Shown piece by piece: positions 37,390-50,067 of a stretch of DNA of 64,000 bases; the stretch's first letter is position 1, and each line of letters begins with the position of its first letter. Source of the DNA: Sindora glabra (Eukaryota; Streptophyta; Magnoliopsida; Fabales; Fabaceae); NCBI GenBank assembly GCA_020226215.1, contig CM035232.1, positions 58,475,220-58,539,219 on the forward strand, written 5' to 3'. The translations under genes were made by a program, and so were the position numbers. The notes beneath the pieces are model-generated. The model ran no database searches and was not told where the DNA came from. It saw only the letters and a list, made by a program, of their open reading frames with translations.

Positions 37390-40300
37390 AGTTGATTAAA
37401 TGGAAATCTCCAAGATCAACTGTGAAGTTGAAATTGGAGGAGTTGCTTTCCTATAGGAATGTACATTGACATCATCATCAAGGTAGATCTCACATTTTGT
37501 GATGCACAACAGTATGGACGACCCTTCAATTTGACCCATTAAGAAGATCATCGATATAAAAGACTTGTTGTGCTTGAGTTGCAAGAATGTAAGGGTCGTC
37601 CCTATACCATTGCCCACTAATGGAAATGCTTATGATGTTTTTATCAATCCAAATTTTCTTTTTTCTTAGATCAGTATCATACCATTTACATTTAAATAAA
37701 CTCACAGTGTAGTTGTTTAGATAAGTTAGCTCTATAATGTCCTCCAGTACACTATAAAATATGTTGTCATCAGCTCCCAAAATAGAAATGCCATTGTTTT
37801 ATGTTTTATGCTTCGCATCTCGAGTTTCAACTACAAAGCGCACTCCATCAACAATGCATGCTAAGTATATCATAATAGTAAAACTAGGACTAGAAGCTAA
37901 CAATATTAACTCTTCAGTTGCTTTAGAGGAACCATTTCTATGTAAATGATACATATATGAAAAAAACATTTCTATGAATAGTTAAATTGGAAAAAAATTG
38001 CAAGTAGGCAACAACATTTACATGATTGATATAAGACGTTTGGTAAGAACAAACTTTTACCTTAGAGTAAAATCATGTGACAAATTTTGTTCTCTGTAAC
38101 TCATCTATGTTATCAGCATCACTTCATTTGAGCTCTTGTCAATGCTCATTATAGATCATATGTATTTTAATCTGTTGTAATTATTTAGAAGAAATGTATA
38201 AATAAATATAAAAACTTGCCAAAGATACTTTTTTGATCTCCACTAAATTATTCAAGATGTACCATATGGCAACATTTCAATCCTTCCTGTCAAAGTAAGA
38301 TATGATCTTTTTCTAAGGGGTTAACACCTTTTTCCATGTTTGGATGCTTTATCTTGGTTTTAGTTAAGTCGATTGAATCTAGTTTCCACCCCTTCTAGAT
38401 ATATGAAACAAAATATCAACACCCTATCAATAACATATCCTTTTGCAATCAAACCCTTAGGTCAAGTATGATTTCTAACATAATCTTTTAATTTTTTTTA
38501 TATATCTCTCATATGGGTACATTTATCGAAAATGAATGGGACTACCCAATAAGACTTCGTCGGGTAAATACATTAACAAGTGGACCATTATATTAAAGAA
38601 TGTCAAAAGGTATATCCTTTCAAGCTTACATAGAATGATGACAATATCATGCTTGGCTTGCAAGACATCCCTCCTACTAAGAGTTCTAGTGCATATTTGG
38701 TTGAAAAAATTGCACAACTCAATAATAGGAGATGATAATTCCTTCGACAAAAATGCTCAGATTAAAAGCCTTAACAACCTCTGCATAATAACATGACACT
38801 CATGTAATTGTAACCCTTTTAACCTCATATCATGATCAGTCACATTCTTCTTAAGATTCCCAGCAAACTTATCAGGAAATTTTACATTTTTTATAAATTG
38901 ACAAAATTATCGTCGTTCTTCCTGGTTGAGGGTGTATGCAGCATGTGGTTTGAAGAGCTGGCCTTTCTCTTCATATAGATGCAAGTCTAGCCTTATTTTC
39001 ATATCCGCTAGATCCCACCTCATATTATCTGTATCCATTGTCTTATGCTCAATATCCAATAATGTACCTAAAAGACTGTTTCATGTATTTTTCTCAACGT
39101 GCATCACATCAATATTATGCCTCAAGATCATTGTCAGCTAATACAAGAGGTCAAAAAATATACTTCTCTTACTCAATTAAGTTCTACAGCACCTTTCTTT
39201 TACTTTACACCACCAAACTAAACATGTTTACCAAGAAGTCTCTATGCCATCTCACCTAACTAGTCTATGATAATTTTATTAGTAAAAGGATGAGGAGGTA
39301 CTTTCCTCTCTATCTTCCTATTGAATTCCTTTCGATTTCTCTATATATGACTTCTTGAAAGCCAACGACGATGACCAATATAAGCAATTTGCTCCTAACT
39401 TAAACTGATGGAGTATCGTCATTACATGTAGGACATGCTTTATAACCCTATCCGCTCCACCCAAAGAGACTACTTCAAGTAGGAAAATCATTTATAGTCC
39501 ACAATAAAGTAGCTCGTATGTTAAACATAGTTTTTATATTAGCATCTCGAGTCTTAACCCTTCTCTCCTAAAAATGCCTTAACTTCTCTACAACCAATCT
39601 TAGGAAGATGTCTATATCCTTGTTTGGTGAATGAGGCCTCAGTATTAATAGAGTCAACATAAAAAGGGATTAAGACATGTAAATCCAAGATGGCAAGTTA
39701 TAGGTAGTCATAACCATTGGCCACATGTTGTATGACAAATTCCTATCACCAAAAGGATTAAATTCATCTGCACTTAAGCCTAACCTAATATTTTGCAGGT
39801 CGGTGGAAAAATTGGGATGCTTCCTATCAAATTCCTGCTAAGTTTCCCCATTAATAGAATGTTGTATTACCCCATCCTCTGTTGACCGCCAGTATGATGC
39901 CATGTCATATCCTTTGCAATATGCCTTAACCTATAAATTGCTTCAGCCGAGGAGTTAGTAGAAAATGCTGAAGCACTTTTTGAGGCACCTTTTTTCCTTT
40001 TGTATTTTTATCAACCCATCGGCTCTCCCCACATATTAAATAATTATCCTTCAAAGCATCTTCTTTTTAAAAAAGTGCACAATCATGTTTACACATATGG
40101 ATTGACTCATACCCTAACTCTAAATTATTGAGTCATTTCTTTGCATTAAAATGTGACTTAAGCAATTTATTATCCATCAAAAGCACCTCTTTCCATAACT
40201 TTAAAAGTGCATTAAATAATTTATTAATTAACTTATATAACATCTTCAAGTGCATGAGTTTCATCAAAAAGTTTAAGGCTGAGAATGATGTGCAACCTGG

Positions 40301-40747
40301 ATACAGCTTTGTTTCTATTTGCGCAAATAAATTATCATAATCGTTATGATTCGATCCATTATCCTCCTTAAATACTTAGTTATTCCCCTCTCCTTCATCA
40401 CTAATTATTTCTTCAATTTCACAAGGACTGATGAAATTGTGTATAATGTCCACCATCTTATCTCTATCATTAGGAGATACCCCCCTCATTCCCTTAAAAG
40501 TGAAAATATCTACTTTACCATGGTGTACCTAATTCGTATATAAGGGGTGAAATCCATTATCTATAATATGTGCCTCCAATGTTCCTAAATTTTGGAATAA
40601 TAGATTCACACACTTCTTACATGGACATCTCACCAAGCCCTTTTTGCCTACTAAGTTTTTAGCTCTATCAACAAATGTCATCACACCATTCCAATACTTG
40701 TCCAACAACTGATTTAGTAGATGGATCCAACTTTTATCTATTGACAC
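37390..40747 (-). pseudogene. CACTA Tnp2-like transposase remnant
   Basis: Domains in order on the minus strand. Transposase-associated domain (40747-40529) with D-K-S-W, G-V-M-T-F and R-C-P-C-K-K-C-V-N. Linker with K-L-Y-P-G-C-T-S-F near 40300. Transposase_21 (about 40100-38850) including C-K-H-D-C-A-L-F, L-S-A-D-E-F-N-P-F, L-L-W-T-I-N-D-F-P and C-P-T-C-N-D-D-T. DUF4218 (about 38790-38390) with F-F-N-I-M-V-H-L. DUF4216 (37780 to about 37500) with L-F-K-C-K-W-Y-D and A-T-Q-A-Q-Q-V-F-Y. This is the catalytic transposase that excises the element by binding its ends. Several stops and frame shifts lie between the domains. Confidence 0.85.
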
Positions 40748-40749
40748 CG

Positions 40750-43335
40750 TACCACTGAATAGGAAATAAATGACTTCATATAAAATTACGGGTTGGGATC
40801 AATATTTGTTAGGTAGGATCTTATCCCATTCAAGATATTTTTGTAGTTATCAATTTATCCATACTTATCATTTCTTCTATGCAAAAATTTTAGCAACATC
40901 TTTCCGTAGTTCTTCAAGTGTGTAAACTATACATCGGCATAGTTCAAACCCTGAGAATAGTTAGGATGTCAAAAAAATTTCTATAGTGTGAAATAAGAGC
41001 TAGATAAATTCTCAATAATAACTACAAGACATTTCCCAAACTATCCAACTTTATCGAATAATTCAAAGGTTAGTTAACATATAAAGATCAACCAATCCTT
41101 GAATAGGTCTAAACTTATAATGCAAATACAATTCTATTTAAAATTATTGTAAAAATTTGTTTACAATAATCTTAAACTTACAATGCAACATTTTATGAAT
41201 GCCCTTATTCTAGTATGTTATTATCTGTATGGTTAGTTATTTTAAATGTCTACATAAATTTTTACTATTTAATAATTTGGGAGTAGGAATTCAAATTTGT
41301 AACCTACTTTACCACATTCATAAGATGTATAGTTCAACTCATTTGTCTTGATGCATATTTTATATGTATTCAACTCTTTTATCCAACCGTATATCTTATG
41401 AGTATAGATATATTTTCAAAAGCTTAAAGTTTTCAAATTTCTATTAGCATGCAATCATCAAATTCATTTTGATTGTATTTTGTATGAGAATTCTCGTTGA
41501 TGTAGAAATTTAAATCTTCATAATCCTTTTAAATTTCATACTCATATATAATCTTATTGTTAGTATTTTGTAATTTTCTTATTTTTATCGTGCATAAAAT
41601 ATCCAATATATATTATTATTGAATATATAAAAATATAATTTCAAATATTTAATATCCAATATTAATATATTCAAATGAAACATTTTCATGTATTTAATTT
41701 TTAAATATTTAATATTTTTAATTCATATTTTCAAATAGATTTTATCTTATAAAAAATTCATATTGTATTTGAAAATATGTGTATTGAATGAATATAAATA
41801 ATTAATATTGAATAGATATTATTTTTATAAAAAATAAAAATGTTAGATATTGTATAAATTCGTAGATAAAATAAAAAATTCACCAAAAATTACAATAAAA
41901 TTTATTTGAATAATTGCTTATTGGTTATTATTTTTAATACATTTCTAATTAAAACATTGAATATATGAGAATTTGAATACCTATTAATCATTATTGAATA
42001 AACATTATATATTGTTATGAAATTTGTGTAACCTCTAATCCCTATTAAAGTATATATTCTTATAAAATTCTTATATTAGTACATAAATTGTAATATGAAA
42101 TTTCTTTGGTATATTGATAAATGTTTTTTATTTTAATCAATATACAATGTTATGAAGTATTTATGGCAACAACAAATAGAAAATTTCTCCATTTGAATTT
42201 TTTACATTAAAGAATTAAAAAATAATAAACATTTCCATTCACATTCTATCATATGACAAATTTCATATAACAATTTATTTTCATTTAATTTTATATTAAA
42301 AAATATTTCATGTAACAATTTATCTTCGTTCTTTTTTTAATATAAATTTTTTTGCATAAATTGTTATATGAACTATTTATTAAAAACTAAATAACAATCA
42401 TTATTGAATGATAATTTATTTTTATTTTACTCAATTTACATTATTATGAAATTTTTATAAATTATGTTCCTTGTTAAATTGTATAATCATATAAAATTGT
42501 ATTACATTGTGAGAAATTCTAAAAATATGTCTTGAATTTTTTAATGTTATTGTTAAATATAATTTTTTTTCATTAAATACAATGTTTTCATCAAATATTT
42601 TATTAGCAAACTTTCTTTATTATACTTATTCTTTAAAGTATGTTTATAAAGTTATATTGAATAAATTTATTATCATACTTAAAAGTTTATTTTTGGGTTG
42701 ATATATTTTCTTAAAAATGTTTATATAATTATTCTAATTCCATTCATTATTATGTTTCAACAAAATTAAAAAATTGTGTTCCAAAACTATGTCCTAAATT
42801 TTATCTACAGAACAATTTACCTAACTTAATAATCTACACATATATCAAAATTTTCAAAATTACATTTGTACTTAGTAACATAATAATAGTAAAATTTATA
42901 TTTATAAATTACATATGAAAGAAAAATTATACAAACACATTTAACATATAGATCAAACTAATATTAATTTCATGTTAAAGATATCATATCATCAAAATAA
43001 ATTAATTCATTACATATTATTATAGCAAAAAAATTCATATCAAATTGTTCATCTCCTAAATTACATAATGAAATAAAATTTTATAAAATTTAATATGCAT
43101 ACCTCATTGGAATAAATCTACTGATCGAATATCCTCAAATCGAATACAAATAAATAGCAACAATATCTAATAAAATAAAATAATATATAATATATATATA
43201 AATAATAAAATTATATTATTAAAAAATATAAATAAAAAATACTAAAATATAAAAAAATACCTAAACATCTGACTTCAACATGCCTCGTTGCAGGCAAATG
43301 AAACTGAAAGCATGGTGGGGGAATATATAAACAAA
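40750..43335. other. CACTA internal non-coding region upstream of the transposase
   Basis: Very AT-rich, no reading frame of note. As it lies between the transposase start and the right subterminal repeats, it probably held the element's promoter and leader. No promoter motif can be singled out in such AT-rich sequence. Confidence 0.6.
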
Positions 43336-43339
43336 CTTT

Positions 43340-43740
43340 TCAGCGACAACAAATTCCTCAACCATCGCTGAAGAGTTATTGCTAAAGGTCATGGCATTCA
43401 ACAACAATGACAACATTGTCATCGCTGAAGGGTAGGCATGAGAAATTGTGCCAGCCCTTCAGCAACGACATTATCGTCATTGAAGGCCATGTCCTTTAGC
43501 AATGACATTGTCGTCACTAAATGATTGGTACTAGAAATTGTGCTAACCCTTTAGCGACAACAATGTTATCACTAAAAGTCTATGACCTTCAGTGACAACA
43601 TTTATTGTATATAAGTATTTCACTTCCTGCTCATTTAATTCGTAATGGTGTCATTTTATTACCGACAACATTGTCGTCAGTAAAAGTTGTTATAGTTTAT
43701 AACGACGATCAAATGTTTGTCGTTGTTAAAAATGTCGTCG
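43340..43740. repeat. CACTA right subterminal repeats
   Basis: Repeated words such as cagcgacaac, catcgctgaag, ttattgctaaagg, ttcagcaacgac, gtcactaaa and gacaacattgtcgtca in both orientations over 400 bases, the mirror set of the left subterminal block. Confidence 0.8.
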
Positions 43741-43767
43741 ATGTTGATCTATTTTATTGTAGTGGTC

Positions 43768-46700
43768 CTAGATTTCAATTTGCCTTTTACACTATATTAG
43801 TGAGTTACTAATACTCATTTAACTAATATTGAATATGAAGCAATTGTCATTTTTCAAGTCACTTGTTCCAAATATAAGGGTTCTCTTTCTCATTTCCATT
43901 TCTCTTATCTCTTCTCTTTTATTTCTCTAATTTTTTGCACATAATTTTTTTAAGAGATCCCTTTTTTTTCATTTTTATAATTTTTAAGGTTTATTTAAAT
44001 TTTATATGCCTATTATGTGTTTTATAAATTATTATAGCAAAATCCAAAGTTAATCGAATAATAATGAAATGGAAAAAAAAGGACAAATTCTATCAAAACA
44101 ATTATTTTTCACAATTTTGAGATTCCAAATTGCCTTTAATGATTTGTAATTAGATAAATTTTGAAAAATTGCATATAATAAAAAAATGGATTCAAATGGA
44201 TAGCCAAACATGAAATAATGATTATTCAAAATTATTAATTCAAAAAATTAGATGTTGCATTTATTCAACTTTTATATATATTCTAGTGAAGAAATAAAAA
44301 ATTGACGCTAAAAAATTATTAAATAAATATTTTATATCAATTTTTTGCTAAAACATATGTCAAATATGAAAAATAAAATTAAAAAAAGATAAAAAGATTG
44401 ACATTATAACCTATTTTTTCACTTCGGTTAGAAAATTAATGGGAAATGATTTGACATATAATAGCACCTATATATACATCACTTTTAAATAATGTGATTT
44501 TTGTGAAATAATTGATATATACTTTTATTTTATAGTAAAGGTCATCCGTTAGTCAAATTCAAATAATTGCATTCTATTTATTATTTGGAATTTTAAACTA
44601 ACAATTAGTTATATACGAGATTTTCTTATAAAGACAATCTCATGACAAAGCAAGTGGAACCCCAAATGTTGCACCATCTTTATAAAAGTTCAAAAATTTT
44701 AAAATATTTGTTGAACTTACAACTATAGAATTATAATTATAATTTTTTATATCTTTATTGTACACAAAATTTACACATATTGATAAAATAAAATAAAAAA
44801 TTCCTACTTTATGACTTTTGTGCGACCCAATATATGATATTTCTCTTGAGAAATAGAATTAGAATTCCTGTTTGGAGGAGGGTAGTTAGTGTGATGGTAT
44901 GAATGATAATGTGATGATGGGCTTATAATTGAGATTGACAAGAGAATGAAATGGACAGTGACAAAGGGAGTGGGATTCAGAGGAAGGTCAGAGGGCCAAT
45001 TCACGAAATAGACAAGTCAATCACATGTAGGGTCCTACACATGCATGCATGCTTTTCTTTCCCTTCCTCTGTTGAAAACGTAAGCCCCGCTGCTCTGCGC
45101 TGGCTCAGCTACGTACACCGCCATTTAATTCCCTGCAGGGCGATGCAATTTGCCTCTCTATCATTTTGGCTTTGCTTTGTATCCCCTCACATCGTATCTT
45201 TTTCCAAATTCCTGCCATCGGAATTTGAAGAAAAAAAAGGGAGAACCAACCGAATAAAATAAAATGCAAGGAAAGAAAAGAAAACTGAGAGTCGAGAAAT
45301 GGTTTACCTTTTTCTTATAAAAATTTCATCTTTAAAGCTTTTAATAAAAAAATGTTCATAAGAATTACAAAAAATACTTGTTGTAAATCTTCTTTTTTTT
45401 GGGGGGTAAAATTCACTTTCTTTTCCACTTTCATCTTTATAAAAATTTATATTAAATTTATCTATTTAAAAAATTAATTTATTATTTCCAATGCGATGAA
45501 ATTGAACAAATTAATTGCCATATAAATATTAATGAAGGACAAATTTGAATAAAATAATATTTTAAAAGTAAAGTATTAATATAAATATTTTATAAAGATA
45601 AAAAAAGCTTACTTATATATACGTATATATACATACACATAAATCTAGTCAAAATAAACGAGCAAATGCAATAATTAATTTTTCAATTATAAAAGTGACA
45701 ACTATAAGTATATCTCTCAAAATTTATATTTAACATTATTAATTTTTTTTATTTTTATTATAATTATTTATGCTTTCATTCACTTATAATATTTAAATAG
45801 ATGAAAAATATTGAAATAAATTATTAAATCCCACCTTATCAATATTAAATACATACTTATTTTTTATTTATATTATTTCTTTTCATTATTTATTTTAATG
45901 TGGTGAAGAAATAGACAAATAATTAAATGAAAGTAATAATAAAGAATTGATAGTATTAGTTATAAATTTTGAAAGATGTGATAGTTATCATATTTCTTTT
46001 AAATTATAAAGCTTTTTAGTGTTTTTTTTAATGTGGAAATTTACTTCTGTTTTCAATTGATTCATATATGCCTTGAGTGTAGCAGTAAGAAGCGATTGGA
46101 CGAGTCGTTGTGCTTATGCAGTAAGATGTCATCTCATTTGCTAGCCCATATCTCCTCACATGCATCACGCCCTCCCTTTCAGTTTTTAATCCTCATCTTA
46201 ATTGAATTAAATAATAGGGTTCGTGAATGGCACGCATTTTGCTAATTAATTGATTAATTTAAAATTATGCTACATTCTTCTTAAAAAAAAAATAAAAGTA
46301 AAATTCATAAAAAATTGTATATTCCTACAAATTTATTTACATGTAATAAATACATAAAATAGCAACACAATCACTTAAATTTTTTTAATTTTTTCATCAA
46401 TTTCTATTAGAGTCATAAAATTTATCAAAAAAATTACGACAAGTTTAATTAAGATTTTTCTGCAATTTGTATTTAAAAATGTTATGAATTTTTATAAAAA
46501 ATTATCACAAATTAATAATTTTTTATATCGAATATTGCATATGTGTAAAGATTTCACTAAGATCAAATATATAAAAAAATTATATTTCATCATTTCAAAT
46601 TTAAGAATATTTATAAATTTTTTTATTTCTTACAAAAATAATTTACAGCGTTTGTTAAAAATGTTTGTATGGTTTTATATAAAAAAATTATAGAACATTC

Positions 46701-48143
46701 TACCAAACATAATTAATGTTTGAAAGGCAAATTGTGATATTGACGAAGGAAAAGGAATTCGAATACAGGTATGGTAGGAAAACGACAACGTTTAATTGGG
46801 AAGAGAGACAAAAGGTGAGGGTTGGCAGTAAGTCTGGTGAGGCAGGAGAAAGGCAAGTAGAGCAAGCAAAATAAGTGTGTCTCCCTGTCTGGATTATTCA
46901 AAGAGAGTCTCTCATTAGACTGTTGATGAAAACCGAGCTCTGCTGCCGTACTCTACGTTTCAGATGCTCCACGACATGGAGAATCAATCAATTAATTTTA
47001 TGGCCCATAAAAAGATCAATTAATTGTTTTTTAAAAAATTGGAGCCAGAAATAAATAGAGGCAGGGAATAATTTTTATGCATCGCTTTTAGCTTTTAAAA
47101 GTAGTGTAAATTTATATTATTAAATTAATATTTATAATTTAGTTAATTTTAAATGAAATAAATTATTATTTTAAAATTAATTTAATGATATAAATCTACA
47201 ATACATTTTTTAATGAGACACAGCAATCATTTCATTTATTTGTAGTAGTGCTTACTTGTGCTATTGCAGTATTTTTAGATTTTCTTATATAATTTATATT
47301 TTAATTTTTTTTAAAAAAAGAAAAATATTAAATATACAATACAGGAGAACATTGATTTAAATTTTTTAGAGCACGAATAGAGACGTTTGCGGTAAATTAT
47401 CTTTAATAAACTTTTATCATGATGGTATTCGATTATCGCATCATGATCTTCTCAGTGATGGTACATATTTTTTTAAGTGTGCATCGAATTTTAGAGAAAT
47501 CAAATTCATCATTGTCTTATCTATCAATTTTTATTCTTGAAAAGTAGAAGATATACAACTAAATTTTATTATACCTTAGAAGTCGACCATGGATAAATCT
47601 TCACATAAAATTTTAAGAAATCGAATGATGTATGTAATATTTTTATATAATTACATTATACTAATAATTAATTTATAATAATTTTGGAGGCCATAGCCTC
47701 AGAACCAAAAAATTCACCATTAGAGCCAGTTTGCTTTTGATTATTTTGTTTCATAGGGTTGATTTTGTTATGCTTAGATGGAGTCTTTGGTAATTGGCTT
47801 GATTTGAGTGGGTGATTTAGGCATACACTGTAAATTTATTTGTAATTTTCTTTATGATAAAATGAAGTGATAAATCATATAACATATATTGACTCGTAAT
47901 AATCTAAATTTAAAAGAGGAAAATTTGAACAATAAAATTGTAATTTACTCAATCAAACTATGTGTAAAAGTGACGACAGTGAAACCAATGTTTTAGAATG
48001 TTATTGTCTTATAAGTATTCGCATTCTACGTTGTATTTTTTACTCTTGCCCTTTCGTTGGGATAAGAGGAGGAAAATTGAACGGGGCCCTAGCCTTAAAG
48101 GAAGTGTGCATTTCATTAGAACTTTGTGCCATTTTTCTAAGGA
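43768..48143. other. Intergenic stretch between CACTA and Copia elements
   Basis: Mostly AT-rich without coding similarity. Two patches, about 44810-45260 and 46720-46980, are less AT-rich. The first has a 103-codon plus-strand frame (44951-45262) that matches nothing I recognise and overlaps a frame on the other strand. At 45040-45052 there is a catgcatgcatgc tract, overlapping RY-type words. These patches could be low-copy or regulatory DNA. Confidence 0.45.
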
Positions 48144-48148
48144 CTAAT
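48144..48148. repeat. Target-site duplication of the Copia element, left (ctaat)
   Basis: ctaat directly before the 5' LTR; the identical copy follows the 3' LTR at 56728-56732. Confidence 0.9.
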
Positions 48149-48606
48149 TGTAAAAATAATTTTTTGAACTACTATTAATTGGGTTTTTTATTTTATTTTA
48201 TTTAAAATGGATCGAGTCTGATTCTAAAATTATAATTTTGAATTCAGTTTTTGTGATCACTTTTATGTACTTAGAATGTTTGATGGGATAATTTGTTATG
48301 TAGTAAGTGTACATCTTTAACCAATTAGGATTTTGATGGGTGAGTTTAGTAGGATTTTCTATTTAAGTAAGTTAGGTCCCTCTAACCACTCTATGCTCTA
48401 TTGATAATTACAAAATATTTTGTGAATCCTAGTGTTCCATCAGTTGCAAACTCGTAGAAAAGGCAAAAAAGATCAAACCTTTATTTGTCAATTAATTCAT
48501 AATTCATTATGGTGAATACAGGTACGCTATTTATTTTCTGAAATCATGTATTTTATATTATTGATCTATGTAAGTTTGTATCATGTTTGAATAATTTTTA
48601 CTTACA
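48149..48606 (+). repeat. Copia 5' LTR
   Basis: 458 bases, TG...CA ends. It aligns along its whole length with 56271-56727, including the conserved phrases tttaaccaattaggatttt, accactctatgctctattga and gtcaattaattcataattc. It ends immediately before the primer-binding-like site. Confidence 0.93.
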
Positions 48607-48622
48607 TTTAGTATCAAATCCA
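48607..48622 (+). other. Copia primer-binding site (degenerate)
   Basis: tttagtatcaaatcc directly after the 5' LTR resembles the tRNA-Met primer site tggtatcagagcc used by plant Copia elements, with several changes. Confidence 0.7.
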
Positions 48623-49666
48623 CTTATATTAAATTTAGAATTAAGATACATGTTTTCTTTATATGATTTATATTTTAGATGGTTGTTTTCATCTATTCTC
48701 ATCTAATCTATTATTTACATAATTATTTTTTTTTGAAAAAATTATTATGGGAATATCATAAATTGTATAATTTTAATTTTAAATATTGTAGCTTTCAATT
48801 TGATTTTGATGTTTACATTGAATGTGCTGTTGACGTGCAAAATATAGCAACAAATATTTTTTTTTTGTTTTTGGATTTTTTTTTCTGGCCGAAAATCTCT
48901 TCACTTTGGCCGAAAACTGCATTATTTTTTATTTAATTGTTATCTTATTTATTTGATTTTGGTATTTACATACAGTGTGATTCGTGTTTATCGATTACTG
49001 TTGATATATTATACAATATAGAATGCAATTATTATTATTGATTCTAAAAATTTTTTTTGGCCGAAAATCATCGTGTTGTTTTCGGAAAACGTTATCTCCC
49101 AATCTGAGAATTAACCTTTGACTATGTGGTTAAAGACATAGCAGCATCTTTAACCAATTTGGTTGTATGGTTAAAGATGCATACTGTGTCTTTAGCCAAT
49201 ATTTTTATGGTGTGAACCCCGCGTCATATTAGAATATATATATATTAATTAATTAAAAAAATTCATAATTTTCTTTTATTATAGAGAATTTTTTAATTAA
49301 TTAAAAATATATATATTTTATATTTATACTAGTATATTTTATTCCCCCAAAATTACAATAAAAAAAATACACACTCTCCTAAAGAAAATTAGAAATTTTT
49401 TTTAATTTGTACCAAATATATATATTGATATTGTGTTTTTGATGCAATATGATATTTTTTTTATATGATCAGTATTGGTACATGTTATTTAGCATCCCTT
49501 AATGGACTGATCATATTTTATTTTAATTTATAGTTTTAGGCTTTATTTAAATATCCCGATTCTTTTGGGAGACTTATGGGTTGAAATAAATAATTATCAC
49601 CAAAGTAATATTATTTATTTTAATTTATAAGTTTTTGAGCTATTGATAAATATTTACGGGATTGAT

Positions 49667-49892
49667 TTTTAATTATTTCACATAATTACCTGCCCAAAAG
49701 GGGTAAGTATGTGTTGTAATTAAAATTGAGTATATTAATACTTTCTAATTATTTCATATAATGACCTGCCCAAAGGGAGTTATTATATGATATGATTAAA
49801 AATTGGTTTATTAAAATAAAATATTATTTCTAAATTTATTTTATTATTATAAATTTTACCTGTCCAAAGGAGGTAATTTTGTAATAATAATA
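49667..49892 (+). repeat. Row of three related hairpins in the Copia leader
   Basis: Three successive stem-loops (49667-49725, 49746-49798 and about 49836-49892), each centred on an acctg(c/t)cc-aaa(a)-gg pattern with a short A loop. Outer stems differ in sequence but pair within each unit: cacata with tatgtg; catataat with attatatg; tattattat with ataataata, then ttacct with aggtaa. The spacing is about 80 bases. A looser fourth candidate lies upstream (49535-49590, ccc...ggg inside ttattta...aaataa). The position, between the primer site and gag, suggests an RNA role in the element's life cycle, such as packaging or translation; that is inference. Confidence 0.7.
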
Positions 49893-50067
49893 TATTATCC
49901 TGATTGGCTTCAATTTTTTAAGAGGGTCTTTTACACATTGCACTCTTTGGCTAAAGGGGAGAATGTAGTAATATTTTTTATACTCCTAAATGTAGTTGTA
50001 GATAAATTTAAAATGCCCAAAACTAACATATTGCATCTCTAATTGTTCTTTCACAGTCTCTTTTGCA

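Larger units (their letters stand above)
34607..43764 (-). mobile_element. CACTA (En/Spm) DNA transposon, 9.16 kb, structurally complete
   Basis: The left end reads cactacaagaaaagaaac (34607). The right end, reverse complemented, reads cactacaataaaatagatc (43764). Identical 3-base flanks gtc (34604-34606 and 43765-43767) give the target duplication expected for CACTA elements. Both ends carry dense copies of a gtcattgctaaaa/tttagcgatgac motif in both orientations (34640-34915 and 43340-43740), the subterminal repeats where transposase binds. Two coding regions on the minus strand encode a Tnp2-like transposase (40747 to about 37390) and a Tnp1/Transposase_24-like protein (about 36660 to 35280). 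Both have stops, so the copy looks non-autonomous now, although its ends are intact. Confidence 0.9.

Noticed and set aside
44951..45262. 103-codon plus-strand frame as a gene
   Set aside because: No similarity, no splice or promoter support, and an overlapping opposite-strand frame; composition alone is not enough.
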